Both the position numbers and the translations under genes were made by a program. 64,000 bases of DNA from Micrococcaceae bacterium Sec5.1 (GTDB taxonomy: Bacteria; Actinomycetota; Actinomycetes; Actinomycetales; Micrococcaceae). Position 1 is the first letter of the stretch. Every line of letters starts with the position of its first letter. Below, one piece after another: positions 54,082-64,000 of this stretch. Under the pieces are notes generated by a model that was given only the letters and a program-made list of their open reading frames with translations, had not been told where the DNA came from and did no database searches. The stretch lies in the NCBI GenBank assembly GCA_039636795.1, contig CP143430.1, forward strand, positions 3,534,001-3,598,000, written 5' to 3'.

Positions 54082-54837
54082 CTAGTTCAGTTCGGTCAGC
54101 GTATCGCTGAGCCGGACCAGTTCGTGGTCGTGTGAAGCCACGAGCACAGCGATGCCATCGTTCGTGGTGTCCTTCAGGATGCCGATGATGCGGTTGGCTG
54201 CAGCACGGTCCAGGCTGGCGGTGGGCTCATCCACCACCAGGACGCGGGTACCCAGGATCAGGGCCCTCGCGATTGCCACACGCTGACGCTCACCGCCGGA
54301 AAGCTGGGCGGGACGGTGCCGCATGCGGCGTCCGAGGCCCACCAGGTCCAGGAGGTCCTTGGCCATCTCCGTGCGCTGTTCTACTTCCCCATCCGGCACG
54401 GCGGGTAGCAGTACGTTCTCGAGGGCGCTCATGCCGTCGATCAAGGCACCGCCCTGATCGACGTAGCCGATCAAAGCACGACGCCGGTCAGCGATCTCGT
54501 CGTCGCCCATGGATGCCAGGGACTGGCCTTCCCAAAACACGGTGCCTGACGTCGGCAGGGTCAGCCCGGCGCTGACGGTCAGGATACTGGTCTTACCCGA
54601 GCCGCTTCGGCCGGCGATGCAGTGCATCTCGCCTGCGTGCAAGGTGAGGTTGAAGTCATCCACGACGTCGACTTCCTCGGCGCCGCCCTTGTCTCCGCCG
54701 TAGTGGATAGTGACGCGGCTGAGCTCCAAGGGAGTGGCGTGGTCGGATGCCCGGACGATGGTGTTGGCACGTGTCTGCAGCGACTCGTCCGTGGATTCCG
54801 GGGTCGCCGTCAGCTCGGGGTTGAGGTTGTCAGTCAT
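54082..54837 (-). CDS. ABC transporter ATP-binding protein
   Basis: With the ATG at 54837 the protein has 251 residues. It has a 45-residue leader rich in acidic and polar residues, Walker A AGRSGSGKTS, signature LSGGERQRVAIARAL and Walker B VLVVDEPTASLD, then VLVASHDHEL. The start chosen overlaps the permease stop as ATGA; the ORF can be extended 11 codons upstream into the permease gene. It belongs to the MacB/LolD type exporters and serves the large permease. Confidence 0.9.
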   Translation of the reverse strand: MTDNLNPELTATPESTDESLQTRANTIVRASDHATPLELSRVTIHYGGDKGGAEEVDVVDDFNLTLHAGEMHCIAGRSGSGKTSILTVSAGLTLPTSGTVFWEGQSLASMGDDEIADRRRALIGYVDQGGALIDGMSALENVLLPAVPDGEVEQRTEMAKDLLDLVGLGRRMRHRPAQLSGGERQRVAIARALILGTRVLVVDEPTASLDRAAANRIIGILKDTTNDGIAVLVASHDHELVRLSDTLTELN

Positions 54838-57644
54838 TTGACTACTTTCGTTGCAATCGGAATCCAGCAAATTACGGCCAGCAGCCCGGCCAATCCGGCC
54901 CAGAGTGCTGCGTACGGAGCAAGGAGCAGCCCCAGTCCAAGGGCACCAAGGACGCCCAAGGGAAGCGCCACGGTGCCGACAAGTGCATTTTCAAAGAAGC
55001 GGACCTGGCCCAGCATGTCCGGGTTCCAGCCCATGGCACGCAAAGTGCCAAGATACTCGCGCTTGGCATGGAGCTCGAACCGCCCGGTCACGAGTGTGAG
55101 CAGCAGACCCACAACTACGCCGAACACAGCGAGGATCACGCTGGGCAAGGCGATGCTCGCGGCGGCCAGCCCACTCAAGGCACTGGCTCCTGCTGCCCGG
55201 GGGATGTCGATCAACAGTGCGATCAAGGCTCCGACTGCGGCACCAAAGACGCCTACGGCCACGGCCAACGAAACAGAGTTGAACCGGTTGGTAGTGAGCT
55301 GCCTGTTGGCGAACGTCAAGGGCGAATCAACAGTGACGAGGCGCTCATCATGCTGCGGTTCCTGGTCTACCTCCACGCGGTGACGCAGCTGCTGGGCAGC
55401 CAGCAACGCAGCGCCCACGTAGATGATGAGCATGGTCACTGAGACGATCACGGTGGCAAGGTTCCAACTGAGCAGGCTCAAGATGATCCCTGCCGCAGCC
55501 AGGGCAGCCGCGCCCACGGCGAACTCTTCGAGCACCCAGGACCTGACGCGCTTCTGCGTCCAGCCCATTGCCCTCAGGATGCCTGCTTCGCTCCGGCGCT
55601 GCCGAATGTAGCTGACGGTCGAGGCACCAGTCAGGAGCGTGGCGCCAAGAAGCGTCAAGAAGAGGAGGGTGATGTTGGTGCCTGTCAGCGAACCCGAAAC
55701 GGCGTCAGCCGCGTCCTGCCGAACCCAGGACTGCTGGACTGTGCCCAGCGGAGATTCCTTGCCGGCGTCGTCCTTGCTGTACCCAGGGACGAAGATGTTG
55801 GCGTCTTCGCGGGCGGAACCCGCCACGACGGTCGCTTCAAGGCCCAGTTCACGGATCTGGGCGGCCAGCTTTTCAACGTCCGGCTGGGCCTGTTTCCACG
55901 TTCCGGTGGCATTGGCGCGGACACGAATGGCATCGATGACGTCGGCATTGGTGTCATAGCCACGGGCTGCGGCCAGGCCGTAGTAGTCAGTGATGGCGCC
56001 GGCGGACTGGCTGACCAGACCTGTGGCGCTCAGTGATGGCTTCAGGACAGTGCCATTGGCGTCCTTGCCCTCGGCGTCCTTGCTCAGTGTCAAGGGAGCT
56101 GGGTCATAGCCACCCAACGGGAGCTTGTTGACGTCACCCGCCGCGGCCTGAACGTCTGCCGGGTTAAACGTGCCGTACACCATCGGCATGGGAGTCGCGG
56201 GCTTTTTTCCGGTTTCCAGGTCTTCACGGTAGGAGCGCTCGTCCACAGGCTTGCGCTGGGTCTGGTCCACGGCTGCGCCGAAGGACGACTTTTCCGGAAG
56301 CCGGTTGACTGTCACCCAGTCCCCCGGCGTTGCCGTCTTGTCCGAAGCACCATTGGAGGCTTCGTCGCCCTCCTTGTACTTCGGGGCTGCAGCAAAAGCT
56401 GTACTCCAGGTCGCCGGATTGTAGAGCCCTTGGCTGAAGGAGGCAGTACTGCCCAGGAGTTGGCTGTGATCCGTGGAACCCGGCCATTCAAGGGCAAACG
56501 GGGCCTTGGAAACGAACGGCAGGTAGTCCTTGTCCAGGGACCGCGTTGCAGTACCGACATCCTTGACTACTTTGCCGTTGTTGTCGATTTCCTCGATCTT
56601 GACCGAGTACTTCAAATCCAGCGACGTTCCCGAGCGGACAATCAGCGGAATGGCCTGGGAGTCATCGGTCAGCAGTCCGTCACGCTTTGCCTGCTGGTAC
56701 TGCGTCATCAAGGGAGCCCAGTACTTCAGCTTCACACCGAGGAAATCAGGTCCTTCTTCAAGCTGGTTCATGCTGAGGCCGCTGGTGAAGAGGCTTTCGA
56801 AATGCCGGCCAATAGCGCCTGCATTGCGGGCGTCCGCTGGCGGAGCCTTCTCCAAGGGTGCAAGGAAATCACCTGCGGAGCCCAAGAGCGCCCGCTCGGA
56901 GGCAGGATCGACGGCGACGACGGATTCCGTCACCTCCGGCGCCAGTGGAAGCGCCACCGAAAGATTGAAGAGGTTGTGCTCCGATCCGAGTGCTGGAGCC
57001 GGGAACTTTATCCCGGTCTCGCCGTCCGGACCTGCAATCCGGACGTTCGAACCACCAGCAGCTTGTTCCTGGATCAAACGGCCCTTGCCCAGGGTGCCTT
57101 CCGCGCTGGTCTTGAAAAGGGTCTGCTGGTTGACGCCATCTGAGCTTGTGGCGGAGGCCGTCAGCCGGTACTTCTTGGGCGTGTCGGACAAAACAGATTC
57201 AGCTGCGGGCCACTTGCTGGAGTCCATGGCCGAGGGGTCACCTGCAGTTATTCCACCGGCAAGGCCTGCGTTGTACCCAAGGTAGTCCATGGCATTGAGG
57301 CGCGGAGCCTCGAGGTTCTGAGAAACCCGCGAAACGAGGCTGATGGGGGCAGCGACAGCAGTCTGGCCCATGGTGCGGATTTTCTCCAGCTGCTCAAAGC
57401 TGATGCCGCCCTGCCCATTGGCAATTTCCGGCTGGATCAGCGCGCCGCCGTCCCCGTCCTGTGAGGGGTCCGGCTTCGCCTGGACCAGGATGTCGTAGAG
57501 TCCCCGCGAGTTCTCATCCACAGTCCTGTTCAGAGCGGCCTGTGACTGGCTCTGGACTAGCACGGACAAGCACATCGCGACGATCAAAATGGCCGCGGTC
57601 AGCAGCAGCACACGGCTTCTGATGAACCTTTGGACGGCGTTCAT
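54834..57644 (-). CDS. Large ABC transporter permease with a long extracytoplasmic domain
   Basis: The 936-residue protein begins MNAVQRFIRSRVLLLTAAIL, with GGGAG just upstream. One N-terminal TM is followed by about 600 extracytoplasmic residues. A FtsX-type TM cluster (FLTLLGATLLTGASTVSYIRQRRSEAGILRAMGWTQKRVRSW) and a second one (SVSLAVAVGVFGAAVGALIALLI, HAKREYLGTLRAMGWNPDMLGQVRFFENALVG) end the protein. Much of the ectodomain has no motif I recognise. It probably moves or releases a lipid or peptide. No regulator lies beside it. Confidence 0.85.
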   Translation of the reverse strand: MNAVQRFIRSRVLLLTAAILIVAMCLSVLVQSQSQAALNRTVDENSRGLYDILVQAKPDPSQDGDGGALIQPEIANGQGGISFEQLEKIRTMGQTAVAAPISLVSRVSQNLEAPRLNAMDYLGYNAGLAGGITAGDPSAMDSSKWPAAESVLSDTPKKYRLTASATSSDGVNQQTLFKTSAEGTLGKGRLIQEQAAGGSNVRIAGPDGETGIKFPAPALGSEHNLFNLSVALPLAPEVTESVVAVDPASERALLGSAGDFLAPLEKAPPADARNAGAIGRHFESLFTSGLSMNQLEEGPDFLGVKLKYWAPLMTQYQQAKRDGLLTDDSQAIPLIVRSGTSLDLKYSVKIEEIDNNGKVVKDVGTATRSLDKDYLPFVSKAPFALEWPGSTDHSQLLGSTASFSQGLYNPATWSTAFAAAPKYKEGDEASNGASDKTATPGDWVTVNRLPEKSSFGAAVDQTQRKPVDERSYREDLETGKKPATPMPMVYGTFNPADVQAAAGDVNKLPLGGYDPAPLTLSKDAEGKDANGTVLKPSLSATGLVSQSAGAITDYYGLAAARGYDTNADVIDAIRVRANATGTWKQAQPDVEKLAAQIRELGLEATVVAGSAREDANIFVPGYSKDDAGKESPLGTVQQSWVRQDAADAVSGSLTGTNITLLFLTLLGATLLTGASTVSYIRQRRSEAGILRAMGWTQKRVRSWVLEEFAVGAAALAAAGIILSLLSWNLATVIVSVTMLIIYVGAALLAAQQLRHRVEVDQEPQHDERLVTVDSPLTFANRQLTTNRFNSVSLAVAVGVFGAAVGALIALLIDIPRAAGASALSGLAAASIALPSVILAVFGVVVGLLLTLVTGRFELHAKREYLGTLRAMGWNPDMLGQVRFFENALVGTVALPLGVLGALGLGLLLAPYAALWAGLAGLLAVICWIPIATKVVK

Positions 57645-57738
57645 TGGGCTCCCTGAGACCTTGATTGCGGGCGCGCACACATGCTCCGTGAATCCTTGAA
57701 AAACACAAAGGAATCCCGGGCTCTATGTGCAAAAAGTA

Positions 57739-57798
57739 GTGGCCGGCCTGCTGCCGGGTCCGAATCCCGGACCAAGCCATTGTAAGCAGACCGGCCAC
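57739..57798 (-). terminator. Terminator of serA
   Basis: A 14-bp stem (57739-57752 with 57785-57798, one G-T pair) encloses a second hairpin (CCGGGTCCGAATCCCGG). A TTTTT run follows on the minus strand. The region 57645-57738 shows only the ribosome-binding site of the permease gene. Confidence 0.75.
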
Positions 57799-57854
57799 CG
57801 TTGCGTGTCAGTGGTGTGTCCCCGGCACGCGAACTTGGCTGATGAGGAGCAGTC

Positions 57855-59450
57855 CTAGTCCTCCAGGTCCACCTCGCGGACCATGTCCGCGCCAATGCCC
57901 GCCTTGATGGCTTCCAATACCTGCTGCGGAACAGAACTGTCGATTGTCAGGAGCGCAAGCACCTGGCCCCCCTCGGTCTGGCGCGCAACCTGCATGCCGC
58001 CGATGTTGATGTTGTTCATGCCCAGGATGTGGCCGATGGTGCCAATGACACCGGGACGGTCCGCGTAGGCCACGACCACCAGGTGCTCACTGATGGGGAT
58101 TTCCACGTCATAGCCGTTGACGCCGACGAGCTTCTCCACTTGCTTGGGTCCGGTCAGGGTACCGGCAACGGAGATCTGGGAACCGTCGCTGAGCGCACCA
58201 CGGATGGTGAGGACGTTGCGGTAGTCCTCGGCGTCCGGGGTGGTGATCAGGCGGGTATTGATACCGCGCTGCTCTGCGATGACGGGGGCGTTGACGTAGG
58301 AGACCTGCTCCGTGACGACATCGGCGAAGACGCCCTTCAAGGCAGCGAGCTCAAGCACCTTGACGTCCAGCGCGGCAATCTCGCCGGCAACCTCGACGTC
58401 GATCTGGGTCAGCGACGCATGGGTCAGCGCCGTGAAGATCCGGCCGAGCTTTTCGATCAGCGGGATGCCCGGTCGGATGTCCGGGGCGATCACACCGCCT
58501 GCAACGTTCACAGCATCCGGCACGAGCTCGCCGGCAAGGGCAAGGCGTACGGACTTGGCCACGGAGACACCAGCCTTTTCCTGGGCCTCGTCCGTGGATG
58601 CGCCGAGGTGCGGGGTGACTACCACGTTGTCCAGTTCGAAGAAAGGCAGATCCGTGCTGGGTTCCTTGACGAAGACATCCACGCCGGCACCGGCAATCTG
58701 GCCTTCCTTCAGGGCGATGTAGAGGGCTTCCTCATCAACCAGGCCGCCACGGGCAACGTTGATGACGTAGGCCGTTTCCTTCATCTTGCGGAAGGCGTCG
58801 GCGCCAAGCATGCCCACAGTCTCGGGCGTCTTGGGCATGTGGATAGTGATGAAGTCGGAGTTTTCCAGGAGTTCATCCAAGGTGACCAGCTTGACCCCGA
58901 GCTGTGCGGCACGAGCGGCCGTGATGTAGGGGTCGTACGCCAGGATCTCGGTTTCGAACCCCTGCAGGCGGGCTGCCACGAGGGCGCCGATACGGCCCAG
59001 GCCGATGATGCCGATCTTCTTCTCGAAGAGTTCGATGCCGGTGTACTTGGAACGTTTCCACTCACCGTTCTTCAGCGCGGAGCTCGCCTGGGGAATGTGG
59101 CGGGCGAGGCTCAGGATGTGCCCTACCGTCAACTCGGCTGCTGAAACGATGTTGGACGTCGGTGCGTTGACCACCATGACACCGGCCTGCGTCGCGGACT
59201 TGATGTCCACGTTGTCCAGTCCCACCCCGGCACGGGCGATGACCTTAAGGTTCTTCGCAGCGGCAATGGCCTCGGCATCAACCTGGGTGGCCGAGCGAAC
59301 CAGGATTGCGTCGACGTCGGCGATGGCGGACAGCAGCTGGGAACGGTCGGCGCCGTCGATTTGGCGGATTTCAAAGTCCGGGCCCAATGCCTCGACGGTG
59401 GCGGGTGAAAGTTCCTCAGCGAGGAGGACGACGGGTTTGGTGGCTGACAC
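57855..59450 (-). CDS. serA: D-3-phosphoglycerate dehydrogenase
   Basis: With GTG at 59450 the protein has 531 residues, the long three-domain SerA. It starts MSATKPVVLLAEELSPATVEAL. NAD-binding is GLGRIGALVAARLQGF, and substrate/catalytic segments are RAGVGLDNVD and INVARGGLVDEEAL. An intervening domain precedes the C-terminal ACT domain (DRPGVIGTIGHILGMNNINIGGMQVAR), which in actinobacteria binds serine for feedback control. The longer in-frame extension to 59555 is not conserved-looking. It performs the first step of serine synthesis. Confidence 0.95.
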   Translation of the reverse strand: MSATKPVVLLAEELSPATVEALGPDFEIRQIDGADRSQLLSAIADVDAILVRSATQVDAEAIAAAKNLKVIARAGVGLDNVDIKSATQAGVMVVNAPTSNIVSAAELTVGHILSLARHIPQASSALKNGEWKRSKYTGIELFEKKIGIIGLGRIGALVAARLQGFETEILAYDPYITAARAAQLGVKLVTLDELLENSDFITIHMPKTPETVGMLGADAFRKMKETAYVINVARGGLVDEEALYIALKEGQIAGAGVDVFVKEPSTDLPFFELDNVVVTPHLGASTDEAQEKAGVSVAKSVRLALAGELVPDAVNVAGGVIAPDIRPGIPLIEKLGRIFTALTHASLTQIDVEVAGEIAALDVKVLELAALKGVFADVVTEQVSYVNAPVIAEQRGINTRLITTPDAEDYRNVLTIRGALSDGSQISVAGTLTGPKQVEKLVGVNGYDVEIPISEHLVVVAYADRPGVIGTIGHILGMNNINIGGMQVARQTEGGQVLALLTIDSSVPQQVLEAIKAGIGADMVREVDLED

Positions 59451-59650
59451 GGGGTGGCACCTTACTTTGGACAACTTTGGGACAGTACTGGACAAGGAGC
59501 GGATGCGGGGGCCGGACACGACGCCGGACCAGCCCAGAATATCGAACCTGGGCAAGGATTCCGGTGCCGGTGAACGATGTTACGGCCCCGTTGAGGTTGT
59601 TGTGAAGAAATTCACAGGACGCTGTGTTGGGAGGAGCGGCTGCGAAACAG

Positions 59651-59687
59651 CGACGCCCGCCCGGCTTTGTTTGCCGGACGGGCGTCG
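59651..59687 (-). terminator. Terminator of ilvC
   Basis: A 15-bp stem with one mismatch (CGACGCCCGCCCGGC 59651-59665 with 59673-59687) has a TTTGTTT loop. A smaller palindrome GTGCCC-A-GGGCAC lies nearer the ilvC stop. 59451-59650 carries the serA promoter region, with TTGTCCA repeated 14 bp apart. Confidence 0.7.
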
Positions 59688-59716
59688 GTTCAGTGCCCAG
59701 GGCACTGGGCAAAAGG

Positions 59717-61355
<1,639 letters not shown>

Positions 61356-61357
61356 GC

Positions 61358-63262
61358 CTAGTCCTCCTCTTCCCATTCCGGGGTCATATTGCGGGCAACC
61401 TGGATTTGGTCATTGCTGACACCTGCGGGGACCATCGGCCACACCATCGAGTTGGGGCTGACGACGAAGTCGATCACGACAGGACGGTCATTGATTTCCA
61501 GTGCCTTTTGGATGGTGGCATCGATGTCTTCGTCCCGCTCACAACGCAGTGCAGCACAACCATATGCATCTGCCAGCTTGACGAAGTCCGGAATGCGGAC
61601 GGTGTCGTGGCCGGTGTTCAGATCGGTATTCGAGTAGCGGCCTTCGTAGAACAGTGTCTGCCATTGGCGGACCATGCCCAGCGAGGAATTGTTGATGATG
61701 GCGACCTTGATCGGGATGTTGTTGATGGCGCAGGTGGCCAGTTCCTGATTGGTCATCTGGAAGCAGCCGTCACCGTCAATGGCCCAGACCACGCGGTCCG
61801 GCTCACCAACCTTGGCACCCATTGCTGCCGGAACCGAGTATCCCATGGTTCCGGCTCCACCGGAGTTCAGCCAGGCGTGGGGACGCTCATACTTGATGAA
61901 TTGCGCAGCCCACATCTGGTGCTGGCCAACGCCGGCCACATAGATACCTTCCGGACCCGTGAGCTCGCCAATGCGCTTGATCACGCGCTGCGGTGCCGTC
62001 AGTCCATCCTCGGGCTCAGTCCAACCCAAGGGGTAGGTGTCGCGCAGATTGCCCAGGAACGCCCACCAAGAGTCCAGATCCGGTGCGCCGCTGAGCTCGA
62101 ACTGCGTCTTCACGGCCTCGGTCAGTTCCGGAATGATCTCTTTCACGGAACCGACAATAGGGACATCGGCCGTCCGGTTCTTGGAGATCTCCGCCGGATC
62201 GATGTCCGCGTGGATCACCTTGGCAAAAGGAGCGAAGGTCTTCAACACACCGGTGACGCGGTCATCGAACCTGGCGCCGAGGGTGATGAGGAGGTCTGCC
62301 TGCTGCAGGGCGGTAACCGCAGATACCGAACCGTGCATGCCCGGCATTCCAACGTGGAGGGGATGCGAGTCCGGGAACGCGCCGCGGGCCATCAGCGTAG
62401 TGACTACCGGCGCTCCGGTTGCCAGGGCCAATTCCATGAGTTCGGCAGAGGCATGTCCCTTGACCACACCGCCACCCACATAGAGAACGGGCTTGCGGGA
62501 GGCTGCGATCAGCTTGGCAGCTTCACGGACCTGCTTGCTGTGGCCGCGGACCACAGGACGGTAGCCCGGCAAGTCAACCTTCGGCGGCCACGAGAACGTC
62601 ATCTGGCCTACCTGGGCATCCTTGGCAATATCTACCAGGACGGGTCCCGGGCGGCCGGTAGAAGCAAGGTGGAAGGCTTCGGCCATGACATGCGGGATGT
62701 CGTTGGGATCGGTTACCAGGAAGGAGTGCTTGGTGATGGGCATAGTGATGCCCACGATGTCCGCTTCCTGGAACGCGTCCGTACCAATGACGCCACTGGC
62801 GACCTGGCCGGTAATGGCTACCATCGGCACGGAGTCCATATGGGCGTCCATGATGGCGGTAACGAGGTTGGTGGCACCGGGTCCCGAGGTGGCGATGCAC
62901 ACGCCAACCCGTCCGGTAACCATGGCGTAGCCTTGCGCGGCGTGGCCGGCTCCCTGTTCGTGACGGACCAGGATGTGATTCATGCTGGAGGCCATCAAGG
63001 GGTCGTAGGTGGGCAGGATCGCGCCACCGGGCAAACCGAAAATATCGTCCACGCCGAGTTCTTCGAGCGAACGGACAATTGCTTGCGAGCCGGTCATCAC
63101 CGTTGGGGGTACAACGTTGTTCGGCCCAAGTACAGGAGAGAGAGGTGCAGCAGTGTCGACGACGACGGCCTCAGCCGTTCGGTCGACCTTTTCCGGAGCC
63201 TTTGGGGCTCCAGCGGACTTTGCAGCCATCAGCGAGGGGCTGATCGGCGATCCTTTGCTCAT
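61358..63262 (-). CDS. ilvB: Acetolactate synthase large subunit
   Basis: The 634-residue thiamine-diphosphate enzyme has [21 protein letters not shown], the catalytic glutamate in [13 protein letters not shown], an FAD region and the ThDP motif [23 protein letters not shown] 55-residue N-terminal extension precedes the core. It condenses two pyruvates, or pyruvate and 2-oxobutyrate, at the entry to branched-chain synthesis. A leader peptide and attenuator lie upstream, with AGGAAGAG before the ATG. Confidence 0.97.
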   Translation of the reverse strand: MSKGSPISPSLMAAKSAGAPKAPEKVDRTAEAVVVDTAAPLSPVLGPNNVVPPTVMTGSQAIVRSLEELGVDDIFGLPGGAILPTYDPLMASSMNHILVRHEQGAGHAAQGYAMVTGRVGVCIATSGPGATNLVTAIMDAHMDSVPMVAITGQVASGVIGTDAFQEADIVGITMPITKHSFLVTDPNDIPHVMAEAFHLASTGRPGPVLVDIAKDAQVGQMTFSWPPKVDLPGYRPVVRGHSKQVREAAKLIAASRKPVLYVGGGVVKGHASAELMELALATGAPVVTTLMARGAFPDSHPLHVGMPGMHGSVSAVTALQQADLLITLGARFDDRVTGVLKTFAPFAKVIHADIDPAEISKNRTADVPIVGSVKEIIPELTEAVKTQFELSGAPDLDSWWAFLGNLRDTYPLGWTEPEDGLTAPQRVIKRIGELTGPEGIYVAGVGQHQMWAAQFIKYERPHAWLNSGGAGTMGYSVPAAMGAKVGEPDRVVWAIDGDGCFQMTNQELATCAINNIPIKVAIINNSSLGMVRQWQTLFYEGRYSNTDLNTGHDTVRIPDFVKLADAYGCAALRCERDEDIDATIQKALEINDRPVVIDFVVSPNSMVWPMVPAGVSNDQIQVARNMTPEWEEED

Positions 63263-63312
63263 CGGACTCTTCCTTAGTGGATCTTCAGTTGATGGGTCTT
63301 GCTTCGGGGAAT

Positions 63313-63349
63313 AAAAAAACCCCTCAGCCTTGCGGCTTTTCGAGGGGTT
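63313..63349 (-). terminator. Attenuator terminator before ilvB
   Basis: On the minus strand AACCCCTC pairs with GAGGGGTT with an inner AGCC/GGCT helix, followed directly by a run of seven T. It lies 50 bp upstream of ilvB and 28 bp after the leader-peptide stop. Confidence 0.85.
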
Positions 63350-63376
63350 GCGCGTGACAGTTCGTTACCAGTCGGG

Positions 63377-63430
63377 CTAAGCCACGCGCTTGGTAAGTAC
63401 GACGACGCCGACGGTAACGAATGAGATCAT
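63377..63430 (-). CDS. ilv leader peptide
   Basis: An 18-codon frame reads MISFVTVGVVVLTKRVA then stop. Six of 17 residues are Val, with one Ile and one Leu, as expected for control by branched-chain aminoacyl-tRNA. AGGGA lies upstream. The codon 4-8 region (63408-63421) can pair with 63361-63375 just after the stop (14 bp, one bulge), and GCGCGTG (63383-63389) with 63350-63356 next to the terminator. Corynebacterium glutamicum ilvBNC has a comparable leader. The exact switching scheme is not resolved. Confidence 0.8.
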   Translation of the reverse strand: MISFVTVGVVVLTKRVA

Positions 63431-63450
63431 GCGTTCAGTGTTCCCTCTAA

Positions 63451-63487
63451 GTGAGATACGTGTCAATTGACCACCATCGTATCTCAC
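63451..63487 (-). promoter_or_regulatory. ilvB promoter region with a 10-bp-arm palindrome
   Basis: GTGAGATACG and CGTATCTCAC form perfect 10-bp arms separated by 17 bp. A consensus -35 TTGACA (minus strand, 63466-63461) lies between and directly abuts the downstream arm. I cannot fix the -10. The arrangement suggests an operator over the promoter. Confidence 0.55.
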
Positions 63488-63511
63488 CATATGGACAGGG
63501 CTGTCCGCCTG

Positions 63512-63543
63512 CCGGACTCCCCTGCCAAGGCCGGGGAGTCCGG
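63512..63543 (-). terminator. Terminator of ilvD
   Basis: CCGGACTCCCC (63512-63522) pairs perfectly with 63533-63543. It follows the ilvD stop by 9 bp and has no clear T run. Confidence 0.7.
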
Positions 63544-63552
63544 GGTCCGGCA

Positions 63553-64000
63553 TCAGCCGCAGTAAGCGCCGGTCGAGGCGCTGTGGACCAGCTTTGCGTA
63601 CTTGGCCAAAACACCCTTGGTGAACTTCGCTGGAAGGGGCTCCCAGCCAACCTTGCGGGCTTCAAGCTCAGCTTCGTCCACCAGGAGGTCGAATGAACGT
63701 GCCCCGATGTCCACACGGATGCGGTCACCGTCCTGGACGAAGGCGATGGGACCGCCGTCGACCGCTTCAGGCGCAACGTGGCCGATGCACAAACCGGTGG
63801 TCCCGCCGGAGAAGCGGCCATCGGTCAGCAGCAGCACATCCTTGCCCAGTCCAGCGCCCTTGATGGCACCGGTGATCGCAAGCATTTCGCGCATGCCCGG
63901 ACCACCCTTGGGTCCTTCATAGCGGATGACGACGACGTCGCCCTTGTGGATCTCACCATTGTCCAGTGCGTTAAGGGCCCCTTGCTCGCGCTCGAAGACG
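63553..64000 (-). CDS. ilvD: Dihydroxy-acid dehydratase, C-terminal fragment
   Basis: The frame is open from the window edge to a stop at 63553, about 148 residues. [40 protein letters not shown] and [29 protein letters not shown] are the C-terminal hallmarks of IlvD. It dehydrates dihydroxy acids to the 2-oxo acids used by IlvE. The iron-sulfur cysteines lie outside the window. It ends 66 bp upstream of the ilvB promoter palindrome. Confidence 0.95.
   Translation of the reverse strand, partial: VFEREQGALNALDNGEIHKGDVVVIRYEGPKGGPGMREMLAITGAIKGAGLGKDVLLLTDGRFSGGTTGLCIGHVAPEAVDGGPIAFVQDGDRIRVDIGARSFDLLVDEAELEARKVGWEPLPAKFTKGVLAKYAKLVHSASTGAYCG

Noticed and set aside
57755..57771. tRNA T-arm-like sequence GGGTCCGAATCCC
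   Set aside because: No matching acceptor, D arm or anticodon arm can be found on either side; it is the inner hairpin of the serA terminator.

Overview
The window looks like chromosome of a high-GC actinobacterium of the Micrococcaceae, close to Arthrobacter/Paenarthrobacter. This rests on the neighbourhood DAK2-recG-rsmD-coaD-DUF177-rpmF-rnc-mutM-smc-ftsY, an ltbR-type IclR regulator divergent from leuCD, a gltX with no glutaminyl-tRNA synthetase in view, GTG/TTG starts and high GC. It is an inference from gene content, not a database match.

Layout. 1-317 holds the end of zwf. 428-2091 is amtB-glnK (ammonium uptake and its PII regulator). 2316-3536 is an MFS exporter. 3602-8412 is ftsY and smc. 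8779-17249 is an accessory block lying between smc and mutM: a 1605-residue exported multi-domain protein and, on the other strand, a four-gene unit (holin-like membrane protein, exported protein, MFS transporter, beta-propeller). 17296-19794 is mutM-rnc-rpmF-DUF177. 19954-28207 holds coaD, an aminotransferase with a spermidine-synthase-like protein, rsmD, recG, a shortened DAK2 protein, thiL and a DUF3515 lipoprotein. 28235-32593 is ddl-gpsA-plsC-murA (cell wall and phospholipid precursors). 32802-35749 is leuCD divergent from ltbR. 35777-39737 is a DUF1697 gene and two coupled dynamin-like GTPases. 39871-42549 is tRNA-Glu, tRNA-Gln, a HAD phosphatase and gltX. 42670-46905 is an FAH protein, a metallo-beta-lactamase, ilvE and leuB. 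47029-52299 is a NarL-type two-component system followed by a MacB-like ABC exporter. 52419-57644 is metG and a second ABC exporter. 57855-64000 is serA, ilvC, ilvN, ilvB and the end of ilvD.

The main metabolic theme is branched-chain amino acid synthesis, spread over three loci: leuCD/ltbR, leuB-ilvE and ilvD/ilvBN-ilvC, with serA alongside. Each shows its own control signals: a palindrome inside the ltbR promoter, an apparently leaderless leuB, and a promoter palindrome plus a valine-rich leader peptide and terminator before ilvB.

The least expected structure is a pair of intergenic inverted arrays (44345-44545 and 52303-52410). They are built from a TGTGAGAGA-type motif repeated every 32 bp, about three helical turns, with copies pointing in opposite directions on the two sides of a centre. 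Other points of interest are two likely non-canonical start codons (ATT for the DUF177 gene, CTG for the spermidine-synthase-like gene), the exported DUF4082/Ig protein, and the accessory block that interrupts an otherwise conserved gene string.
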